In this document: piece by piece, positions 35,715-45,500 of the stretch
Position numbering within the stretch: position 1 is the stretch's first letter
How the letters are laid out: the number at the start of each line of letters is the position of its first letter
Source of the DNA: Streptacidiphilus sp. 4-A2
GTDB lineage: Bacteria > Actinomycetota > Actinomycetes > Streptomycetales > Streptomycetaceae
Direction of reading: 5' to 3'
Length of the DNA stretch: 64,000 bases
Assembly (NCBI GenBank): GCA_014284505.1
Contig: JAAFYY010000001.1
Span: 2,790,001-2,854,000, forward strand
Notes under the pieces: model-generated
Databases searched by the model: none
Told to the model about the DNA's origin: nothing
The model's input: only the letters and a program-made list of their open reading frames with translations
Made by a program: the position numbers and the translations under genes

Positions 35715-38700
35715 CTATCGGGCCGCCACCGCGCCCTCCTCCAGCCGCGCCAGGGCCACCGCGCAGTCCGCGGCCTCCGGCAGACCCAGTCGTTCGAACA
35801 GCTCTCGGCCCGGAGCAGTTGCTCGGCCGCCCGCTCCAAGGAGCCCGCCGCGTACAGGGCGCGGCCCGAGCAGAGCAGGGCGAACGCCAGATCCCGCTCG
35901 GCCGGGGAGCCCTCCAGCAGGCCCAGGGCCTGCGCCGCGCACTCGACCGCCTCGGCCGGCCGGTCCAGGGCGACCAGGGTGTCCGCGATCCGGTAGCGGA
36001 CCTGCGCCTCACGGCCGCGCAGTCCGGCCGCACGGCACTGGCTGAGACAGCGGGAGAACCGCTCCAGCGCCCCGTGCAGATCCCCGCTCTCATGCAGGGC
36101 CAGCCCCAGGACGTACAGGGCCAGGCTCGACGAGGCCACGTCGCCGCACGCGCCGTCGGCCGCGATGTCCGCGAGGACCTCCTCGCAGACGCCGACCGCC
36201 TCCTGCGGGCTGCCGCTGCGGACCCGGGCCAGTGCCGCGTTCAGCCGGGTCACCCGCCCGCCGGCCAGGTGTCCCAGCCGACGGCCCAGTTCCAGGGCCT
36301 CGTCCCAGCAGGCGGCCGCCTCGGTGAAACGGCGCAGATACAGCGCCACCAGGCCCAGGTCGTTCAGCGCCTGACGCAGGACCACCACATCGTCGGCGCG
36401 TCGGCACCGCTCCACCGCCGCGCGGGCGTGCCGCTCCGCCTCGGCCAGCCGGCCGGCCTGCAACGCCACGTTCCCGCACAGGAACCGGGCCCGGCCCGCG
36501 GCCAGGTCGTCGCCGGCCGTCTCCGCGGCCAGCGCCGCGGAGCGCGCGGCCCCGGCCAGCAGCCCGTACTGCACATCGTGCCCGAACGGGCTCAGCGCGA
36601 TCAGCAGCGTCACCGCCCGGCGCAGCGGCTCGGCCCCGCCCAGAGGGGCCTGGGCCACGGCCAGCTCCACCGCCGCCGCGGCGCCCTCGCACTCGGCCAC
36701 GGCCCAGGACCGCGCCTCCGCCGTGCTGCCGAACACCAGGCCCGTGTCGGCGACCGAGGCCGCCCCGGCCAGCACCGAGGCGACCGGATCGCCCGGGACC
36801 GCGCACGCGAACGCGTTCACCGCCGACGCCAGCAGGAAGTCCTGCCAGCGCGCGACGGCCCCGGCCGACTCGCGCGGCTCCTGGAGCCGCGCGAACATCC
36901 GCAGCAGGTCGTGGAAGCTGTAGCGGCCGGGCGCCGGGGATTGCAGCATGGCCGTGTCCACCAGGGACTCCAGCAGGTCCTCCGCCGTGTCCGGGTCCAG
37001 CTCCAGCACCGCCGCCGCGGTCACCACGCCGATGTTGGGGCCGGTCACCGCCGCGAGCAGGCGCAGGGCGCGGGCATGGGACGGCGACAACTGCCGGTAC
37101 CCCAGCTCGAACACCGCCTCGATGGCCAGGTCCCCGATCCGCAGTTCCCGGATCCGGCTGCGTTCGTCGGCCAGCCGCGCGATCAGTGAGGCGATGGTCC
37201 AGCGGCGCCGGGAGGCCAGCCGGGCGGCGACGATGCGCACCGCCAGCGGCAGGTAGCCGCAGGCCTCGATCAGTTGCCGGGCGGCCTCCTCCTCCGCGGC
37301 CAGCCGGTCCGGGCCGATCACCCGGCCGAGCAGGGCCAGGGCCTCGTCCGGCTCGAACACGGCCAGGTCCACATGCAGGTCGAGCGGCAGCCCGAACAGC
37401 TGGGCCCGGCCGGTGACCAGCACCCCCGCGCCCGATGTGCCCGGCAGCAGGCAGCGGACCTGCGCCGCGTCGCGGGCGCCGTCCAGGACCATCAGCACCC
37501 GACGGCCGCTGAGCACCGATCGCAGCAGCGCGGTCCGCTCCTCGATGCTCTGCGGCACCGTGTGTCTGGCCACGCCCAGGGCGACCAGGAACTGCGCCAG
37601 CACCAGGCCCGAGTCGGCGGGGTCCGCGGACACGCCGCGCAGGTCCGCGTAGAGCTGCCCGTCGGGGAAGCACGACCGCACCGCGTGCGCCACGTGCAGC
37701 GCCAGCGAGGTCTTGCCGACGCCGCCCATGCCGACCACCGCGACCACGACCGGCGCCGCGCGGCCGGCGCCCGACAGGGCCGCGCAGAGCCGGGCGACCA
37801 CTTCCTCCCGGCCCGCGAAGTCATGGATCGTGGCCGGGAGCTGGGCGGGAATCACCAGCTCGGCGGGCGATCCGGGCGATCCGGCCGCCGCCTCGGCGGG
37901 CGGCTCCGCGGGCTCGGCCGGCTCGGCGCCCGGCCGCCGGGCGGGGGGTGTCCACGGCCCGGGGTTCCGCCGCGGCCTGCGGGAGGACGTCGGTCATGTC
38001 CGCAGGACTCGTCGGGCGCCGCGCCTCGACCCGGGGGCGGGCGGGCGCGGCAGCCGGGACGACCGCCCACAGCGAGGGATCCCCGGCCAGAATCCGCTGG
38101 TGCAGCGAGAGCAGGTCGGGCCCGGGGTCGATGCCCTGCTCCGAGACCAGCAGCCGGCGCAGCCCGGTGAACACCGACAGCGCCTCCACCTGCCGGCCGG
38201 AGCGGTAGAGGGCCCGCATCAGCAGCCCGTAGGGACGCTCCCGCAAGGGATGGCCCGCGATCAGCTCGGACAGTTCGGGAATCACCCGCACATGGCCGCC
38301 CAGGTCGAGCTCCACCTCCAGCCGGTCCTCCAGCAGCGCTATCCGCAGCTCCGCCAGACGCACCCGCTGGCGCTCCGCGAACGGGCCGGGCACTCCCGTC
38401 AGCGGTTCGCCCTGCCACAGGCCGAGCGCCTCACCCAGCCGGGCCTCCGCCTCGTACAGCTCCCCGAGCGACTGGGCCCGGGACGCCCTGGTGGCCAGGT
38501 CCTCCACCAGCAGCGCGTCCACCTGGGCGCCCTCCACCGCGAGCCGGTAGCCCGACCCCACGCTGGCGAGCACCCCGCCGGCGCCGACCGCGTCGAAGGC
38601 CTTGCGCAGCCGCCAGGCATAGGTGCGCACCGTGGTCACCGCGGAGTCGGGGGCCTCCGGTCCCCACAGACAGTCGACCAGTTCCCCCACCGACACCGGC

Positions 38701-38827
38701 CGCCCCGCCCGCAGCGCCAGCGCCGCCAGCATTGCCTGGCGCTGCGGGGACCCACGTCGACCCGGGTCCCCGCCGCGACCACTTCAACCACTCCGAGCAG
38801 CGATAGACGCAAGGCATGCGCAGTCAC
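35715..38827 (-). CDS. SARP-NB-ARC-TPR regulator, AfsR-type (SARP-2; frame breaks)
   Basis: The joined protein of about 1037 residues has the same layout as SARP-1. It starts with a winged helix (L-R-L-S-L-L-G-V-V-E-V, then V-T-T-V-R-T-Y-A-W-R-L-R-K), followed by an activator domain (L-W-Q-G-E-P-L-T-G-V-P-G-P-F-A-E). The NB-ARC part has G-M-G-G-V-G-K-T-S and V-L-M-V-L-D-G, and TPRs follow. The start is GTG at 38827 after ggaaggg; no good ATG exists. Frame breaks lie near 38735, 37860 and 35800. It lies just downstream of the NRPS/dehydrogenase operon on the same strand, so it is the nearest candidate regulator of that operon. Confidence 0.9.
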
Positions 38828-38942
38828 CGTGCCCACCCTTCCCCCACAGTCAGGACGACGCCCAGAGCATGCCATCCTGACCCGGCGGACGGATAGCATT
38901 ATTGGGATAATCTGCCGGTTACGCGCAGGTCTCGGGGCTGCC
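38828..38942 (-). promoter_or_regulatory. AT-rich promoter region of SARP-2
   Basis: 115 bp between the E2 stop and the SARP-2 start. A markedly AT-rich block at about 38892-38915 (ggatagcattattgggataa) with two ggata copies stands out in this GC-rich window and probably holds the promoter. Confidence 0.45.
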
Positions 38943-40288
38943 TCAGTACTGAAGGAGCATCAACTCCGGTTCACTGGCGAGCTCCGCGACCAGACGCAGG
39001 AATCCGCCGGCGGTGCTCCCGTCGCAGACCCGGTGGTCGAAGGTCAGCGACAGCTGCACCACGTCACGTGCCTCCAGCCGCTCCCCCTGCGGCCCGGCCA
39101 CCACCCAGGGCCGCCTGACAATCCGTCCGACGCCGAGCATTGCGGCCTCCGGATGATTGATGAACGGCGTCGCACCGTCGACACCGAAGACGCCGTAATT
39201 GTTGAGCGTGAAAGTGCCACCGGTGAGTTCGTCCACAATCAGCTGTCCGGCGCGGGCCCGTTCGGTCAGCTGACGCACCCGTCCGGCCAGTTCGGCCAGA
39301 CCCAGCCGGCCGGCCTCCCGCACGACCGGTACCACCGGCCGCGCTGCCCCTGCGCCGCCAGGCCGAGGTGGACCTGCGGCAGCCGCACCAGCTCCCCGCG
39401 CTCGGTGTCCACCCGGGCGTTCAGCTCCGGGTAGCGCGACAGCCCCAGGAGGCAGATCCGGGCCAGCAGGGCCAGGGTGCCGATGCGCTCGCCACTCCCG
39501 GAGGGGCGCGGCCGGTTCAGCCGGTCGCGCAGCGCCAGCAGCTCGGTCACATCCGCATCCACCCAGATGGTGACCGCCGGGATCTCCCGGTGACTGCGGC
39601 TGTACTGCTCCGCCGCCGCCTTGAAGGCACCGCGGATCGGGATCCGCTCACCCTCCGAGGACGGCAACGGGGACGGGGACGGCGACGGCGGGGACAGCTG
39701 CGGGGCCGGCTGCGGGACACCGCGGGCCGCTCCGGCGAGCGGGCGTCGACGGCCCGCTGCACATCGCGGCGGGTGACCAGGCCGCCGGGCCCGGTACCGG
39801 TCAGGGACGCCGGATCCAGTCCGGCCTCGCGGGCCAGGCGCCGGACCACCGGGAGGCCACGCCCGCGGCCGCACCCCGGCCGGTCCCCGGGCCGGACGGG
39901 CAGCCGGACGGGCAGCCGGACGGCTCGTGCCGTAGCCGACCAGCACCTGGCCCGATCCCGCGTCCGCGTCGGCCGCCCCGGCATCGGCGGGCTCCACCGG
40001 CGGTACCGGCTCGCGCGCCACCGTCAGCAGCGGACGGCCGACCGCGATGAAGTCCCCGGCCTTCCCGTGCAGCCCGACCACCCGGCCGGCGAACGGGGAG
40101 GGCAGCTCGACCACCGCCTTGGCGGTCTCCACCTCCGCCACCGGCTGGTCCGTGGCCACCCGGTCGCCCTCGCGGACCAGCCAGGTCAGGATCTGTGCCT
40201 CGGTCAGGCCCTCGCCCAGGTCCGGCAGCAGGAAGGCGGCCTCACCGGTGCCGCCGGTCAGCGTCCTGGACTCCATCAGCGCTCCCAT
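38943..40288 (-). CDS. bkdC: Branched-chain 2-oxoacid dehydrogenase E2 (lipoyl acyltransferase; frame breaks)
   Basis: The protein has an N-terminal lipoyl domain with the lipoylated lysine in E-V-E-T-A-K-A-V-V-E-L. A peripheral-subunit-binding segment follows (R-R-L-A-R-E-A-G-L-D and G-P-G-G-L-V-T-R-R-D-V). The acyltransferase domain ends in T-F-D-H-R-V-C-D-G-S-T-A-G-G-F-L, with the catalytic His and Asp. Frame breaks lie near 39950, 39720 and 39330. It transfers the acyl group from E1 to CoA. Its ATG overlaps the E1beta stop by one base (TGATG); an alternative start is 40276. Branched-chain substrate is inferred from E1, and pyruvate cannot be excluded. Confidence 0.87.
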
Positions 40289-41407
40289 CAGTACTCCCAG
40301 CCGAGGTTGCGGACGGCCGCCAGGACCCGGCCCGGCGACGGAAGGTGCAGCTGCTCCAGCTTCGGCGCCGGATAGGGGATGTCCAGGCCGGTGACCCGCC
40401 GCACCGGGGCCTGGAGGTGGTGGAAGCAGCGTTCGGTCACCCGCGCCGCGATCTCCGCGCCGACACCGGCGAAGCCGGACGCCTCGTGCACCACCACCGC
40501 CCGTCCGGTCCGCCGGACCGAGGCGCAGACCGTCTCGTCGTCGAAGGGCACCAGCGAGCGCAGATCGACCACCTCCAGGTCGTAGCCCTCCGCGGCGGCC
40601 GCTTCCGCCGCCTCCAGCGCGGTGGCGACGCTCGCGCCGTAGGCGAGCAGGGTGGCGTCCCGTCCCGGACGGCGCACCACCGCCCGGCCGATCGGGGCGA
40701 CCGGGGCGGAGCGGTCCAGCTGCTCCTTGGCCCAGTACAGGCGCTTGGGTTCGAGGAAGATCACCGGGTCGGGCGAGCTGATCGCCTGACGCAGCAGCCC
40801 GTAGGCGTCCTGGACGGTGGCCGGCGCGACCACGTGCAGTCCCGGCGTGTGCGCGAAGTACGCCTCGGAGGAGTCACTGTGGTGCTCGACCGCACCGATG
40901 CCCCCGCCGTAGGGGATCCGCAGCACCACCGGCATCGGCAGCCGGCCCGCGGTGCGGTTGCGCATCTTCGCCAGCTGGCTGACCAGTTGCTCGAAGGCCG
41001 GGAAGCTGAAGGCGTCGAACTGCATCTCGACGACCGGGCGCAGCCCGTACATCGCCATGCCGATGGCCACACCCACGATGCCGGCCTCGGCCAGGGGGGT
41101 GTCGAAGCAGCGCTCCTCACCGAGGTCGCGGGCGATGCCGTCGGTGACCCGGAAGACCCCGCCGAGCCGGCCGACGTCCTCGCCGAAGAGCAGCACGCTG
41201 TCGTCGTCGGCGAGCGCGTCGCGCAGCGCGCGGTTGAGTGCCTGGGCCATGGTCACCGTCGCCACCACCGGAGAGCGGGCCGGCCTGCGGGCCGTACTGC
41301 GGTGTCTGCTGCGACCGGCGTGCCGGGCTGTTCTCGCGCTGCTGTGCGGGCTGTTTCGGGGCGGACATGGGGTGCGTGCCCGGGGCCGCGGTCAGGACGG
41401 CGGTCAT
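40288..41407 (-). CDS. bkdB: 2-oxoacid dehydrogenase E1 beta subunit (frame break near 41285)
   Basis: The protein has V-L-L-F-G-E-D-V-G-R-L-G-G-V-F-R-V-T-D-G and T-P-L-A-E-A-G-I-V-G-V-A-I-G, the conserved start of E1beta. P-Y-G-G-G-I-G-A-V-E-H-H-S-D-S follows near residue 165. It forms the alpha2beta2 E1 with the gene just upstream and binds thiamine diphosphate at the interface. The start at 41407 overlaps the E1alpha stop by 4 nt (ATGA). The first ~40 residues (M-T-A-V-L-T-A-A-P-G) are in another frame, with the break near 41285. Confidence 0.9.
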
Positions 41408-42519
41408 CGGCTCAGCTCCAGTTCCTGTTGTTCGGCCAGTTCGGCCAGTTCGGCCAGTTCGGCGGCCACCAGTGCGGCCTGCTCCAGGAGTTGCGGGGTG
41501 GGCGTGGCGAACACGTGCTCGACGAGCGCGGCCGGGTCGGGCTCGGGCTCCGGCGCGTCCGCCAGGCCGGCGCGCAGGCCCGCGGCCAGCTCCTCGGCCT
41601 GCGCGGCGATACCGGCGGCGGTGTCGGCGTCCAGCGCGCCCGTGCGGCGCAGATGGGCCTCCAGCCGCGCCAGCGGATCGCGGGTGCGCCAGGCCTCCAC
41701 CTCGGCCCGGTCCCGGTAGCGGGTGTCGTCGTCGGCGTTGGTGTGCGGCTGCATCCGGTAGGTGACCGCCTCGACCAGGGTCGGGCCCTGGCCGGCCCGG
41801 GCCCTGGCCACGGCCGCGCCGAGGGCGTGGTCCACGGCCGCCAGGTCGTTGCCGTCGACCCGCACGCCGGGCATTCCGTAGCCGGCGGCCTTGTCCGCGA
41901 GCGCGGCCGCGGCGGTCTGCCGGGACAGCGGCACCGAGATCGCGAACTGGTTGTTGACCACCATGAACACCACCGGTGCCCGGAACACCGCGGCGAAGTT
42001 CAGCGCCTCGTGGAAGTCGCCCTCACTGGTCGCGCCGTCACCGCACAGGGCCAGGGCCACGGTGTCGGTCCCGGCGCGCCGGGCCGCCATGGCGAGTCCG
42101 ACGGCGTGCGGCAGCTGGGTCGCCAGCGGCGTGCACTGGGGGGCGGTCCGCCAGTGGCGGGGGTCGTAGCCGCAGTGTCGGTCGCCCCGCATCAGGGTCA
42201 GCACCTCCACCGGGTCGATGCCCCGGGCGACCAGGGCCATCCCGTCCCGGTAGGTCGGGAAGAACCAGTCGGCGGGGCGCAGCGCCAGCACCGCGCCGAT
42301 CTCGCAGGCCTCCTGCCCGTACGAGGACGGGTAGACGGCCAGCCGTCCCTGCCGGACCAGGGCGGTGGCCTGGACGTCGAAGCGGCGGCCGACCACCATC
42401 CGGCGGTAGCCCTCGAGCAGCCGCTCGGTCGGCAGCGGGGCGTCGGCCCGGCCCGTCGGCACCCCGTGCTCGTCGATCAGTTGCAGCGGACCGGTCTCGG
42501 TCCGGGCCGACACGGTCAT
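41404..42519 (-). CDS. bkdA: 2-oxoacid dehydrogenase E1 alpha subunit
   Basis: The 371-residue protein has the thiamine-diphosphate motif G-D-G-A-T-S-E-G-D-F-H-E-A-L-N-F-A, ending in V-V-N-N. It also has the R-x-H-T-N-A-D-D-D-T-R-Y-like phosphorylation-loop region (here M-Q-P-H-T-N-A-D-D-D-T-R-Y) typical of branched-chain and acetoin-type E1alpha. It decarboxylates a 2-oxoacid and passes the acyl to E2. The ATG overlaps the NRPS-3 stop by 4 nt (ATGA), so it is translated as part of the NRPS operon. The product, a branched acyl-CoA, could prime the peptide. Confidence 0.9.
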   Translation of the reverse strand: MTVSARTETGPLQLIDEHGVPTGRADAPLPTERLLEGYRRMVVGRRFDVQATALVRQGRLAVYPSSYGQEACEIGAVLALRPADWFFPTYRDGMALVARGIDPVEVLTLMRGDRHCGYDPRHWRTAPQCTPLATQLPHAVGLAMAARRAGTDTVALALCGDGATSEGDFHEALNFAAVFRAPVVFMVVNNQFAISVPLSRQTAAAALADKAAGYGMPGVRVDGNDLAAVDHALGAAVARARAGQGPTLVEAVTYRMQPHTNADDDTRYRDRAEVEAWRTRDPLARLEAHLRRTGALDADTAAGIAAQAEELAAGLRAGLADAPEPEPDPAALVEHVFATPTPQLLEQAALVAAELAELAELAEQQELELSR

Positions 42520-45500
42520 CGGTTCTCCCCTTCGGACGTGCGGGCGAAATCGCGGGTGTTGTCGCTGGTGCTGTCGCGGGCAGGTTCATCGGCGGGGTCG
42601 AGCACGGCGGACAGCGCGGTACCGATCCGGGCCAGCGGTCCGGGCCGGGTGAGGGTGCCGTGGGCGCAGTCCAGCTCCAGCTCGGCGATCTCCCCGCTCA
42701 CCCAGGGACGCCAGCTGGCGGCGGTGGGGTCGCTAAGCACCTTGTCGGCGGTGGCGCGGACAAAGAACAGATCGCCGTGGAAGCGCTCCGGCCGGAACTG
42801 CGCGACCAGTTCCCGGTTGCGCAGATACACCTGGACGAGCCGGCGCTGCTGGCTCCCGGTGAACTCCGCCAGCGGGTCGGCCGCCTCGGTGCCGGGGCCC
42901 GAGCGGTAGCCGAGGGTGGCGGCGAGCGCGGCCCGCGCCTCGGCCTCGTCCGGCCTGCTCCCGGCGGCGCGGCCCTGCTCGGGCAGCGGGTAGGCGTCGA
43001 GCAGCGCCAGCACCGCGACCCGCTCGCCCTCCTGTTGCAGCCTGGTCGCCAGGGCGTGCGCGACCATCCCGCCGAAGGACCAGCCGAGCAGGTGGTAGGG
43101 ACCGTGCGGCTGGGTGCTCCGGATCACCCGCAGGTAGTCGTCCACCATGGTGTCAAGGTCCGTCGGCAGCGCGCCGCCGCTCAGGCCCCGCGCCTGGATG
43201 CCGAGCACCGGGCGGCGGGGTCCAGGTGCCGCAGCAGACCGGCATAGCCCCAGCTGATGCCGGCGACCGGGTGGACGCAGAACAGCGGCGCCGACTCACC
43301 CTGGGCGCGCAGCGGCAGCAGCACGCCGAGCCCGGCGCCCCCGCCCGGTCGCGGCCGCCCCTGCGTCCGCCCAGCTGTTCGGCCAGGGCCGCGGGCGTGG
43401 GCGCTCGAACAGCGAGCGCAGGCTGAGCTCCCGGCCGAGTACCGCGCGCACCCGGCCGATCAGCCGGGTCGCCAGCAGCGAGTGGCCGCCCAGTTCGAAG
43501 AAGCTGTCCTCCGGGCCCACCCGCTCGGCCCGCAGCACCTCCGCGAACAGCCCGCAGAGCATCTCCTCCTGCGGGGAGGCGGGGGCCCGGCCGGCCCGCG
43601 GCGGGCCTGCCTGCGGGGCGGGCAGGGCGCGCCGGTCGATCTTGCCGTTGGAGGCCAGCGGCAGTTCGGCCAGCACCACCACCGCGGCCGGGACCATCGG
43701 TTCCGGCAGGGTCTGCCGCAGCGACCGCCGCAGCCGTTCGGCCCACCCGGCCGGGTCGGCGGGCGGCTCGGCGGCCGGTACGGCATAGCCGACCAGCCGC
43801 CGCTCGCCGGGGCTGTCCTCGCGGACCACGACCACGGCGCGGGCCACCTCCGGGTGCGCTTCCAGGGCCGCCCGGACCTCGCTGGGCTCGATCCGGTAGC
43901 CGCGGATCTTGGCCTGGTCGTCGGTGCGGCCGTCGACCACGACCTGGCCGGTGGCGGTCCAGCGGGCCCGGTCGCCGGTGCGGTACATCCTGGCCCCCGC
44001 CCCCGTCCCCGGACCGGCGAAGAGGTCGGCGAAGGGATCGGCGACAAAGCGCTGGGAGGTCAGCCCCGGGCGGCCCAGGTAGCCCCGGGCGAGCCCGGCA
44101 CCGGCGACATAGAGCTCGCCGGGCACGCCCACCGGGACCGGCGCGAGCCGCTCGTCCAGCACATAGAGCCGGGTGTTCGCGATCGGCCCGCCGACCGGGA
44201 CCGCCCGGCCGTGGCCGGGCCCGGCAGCAGCCGGCCGGTCGCCACCCCGATGGTGGTCTCGGTGGGCCCGTAGTGGTTGAAGACCGGCCGCTCACCGGCC
44301 GCCTCCAGCAGTTCCCCGAGCCAGGCCGGGGACGCCGCCTCACCGCCGAGCATCAGCGAGCCGGCCGGCAGCACCTCCTTCAGGGAGGTCCCCGCCGCGA
44401 GCGCGGCCAGGTGCGAGGGCACCGCCTTGAGGTGGTCGATCCGCTCCTCGGCCAGGTGGCGGGCCACCCGCTGCGGGTCGGTCACCGCGTCGGCGTCCAG
44501 GATGTGCAGGCAGCCGCCGGTGGTCAGGCTGGTGAACACGACCGTGTTGCCCAGGTCGGTGACCTGGGCCTGGAGCAGCGCGTAGCGCTCGCCGGGGCCG
44601 CCCCAGCCGACCCGTCCGGGCACGCTGGAGGTGTAGTTCACCAGCGAGCCGTGGGTCACCCCGACGCCCTTGGGCTGTCCGGTCGATCCCGAGGTGTAGA
44701 TCACGTAGGCCAGGCTGTCCGGCCGCGTGGCGGCCCGGGCCGGCGCGGGCGGCGCAAGCCGGGCGGTCGGCCGCGGGTGGTCGGGGGTGATCCGGACCGG
44801 CCCGCCGGGCCCGGGCGTGACAACTCCGGTGCGGTCGTCGAGGACCACCGCGGCCCCGCTGTCGGCCAGGACGAAGGCGATCCGGTCGGCCGGCTGCTCC
44901 GGGTCGACCGGCAGGTAGGCCCCGCCCGCCTTCCAGACCGCCAGGATCGACGCGATCATGTCGGCGCCCCGCCGAGGCAGAGCCCGACCACCGTCTCCGC
45001 GCCGACCCCCCGCTCGCGCAGCGCCCGGGCCAACTGCTCGGCGCGCGCGTCGAGTTCCGCGTAGGACAGAGTGGTCCCTGCGGCGACCAGCGCGGGGGCG
45101 GCGGGGTGCGCGCGGCCCAGGTCTCGAAGCGGTCGAGCAGCGTCCCGGCCGGGAGCCCGGCGGCGGTGTCGTTCCATTCGCCGAGCAGACGGCCGCGCTC
45201 CGGCCCGGAGAGCAGGTCCAGCGCGGACGGCCGCAGCTCCGGGTCGGCGGCGACCGCGTCCAGCAGCCGGACCAGCCGCCCGGCGATCGACTCCGCCCCG
45301 GCCCGCTCGAACAGGTCGGCCGCGTACTTGAGCTGACCGGCCATTCCGGCGGCGCCGGCGTCTGCGTCGCGGAGCTCCGACATGCCGAACGACAGGTCGA
45401 ACTTGGCCAGGTCGAGGCCTTCGGCGAGGCTCTCCACCCGCAGGCCGCTCATCTCGAAGCCGTCGGCCGCCGGGCCCTGGACGGTGAGCATGGTCTGGAA

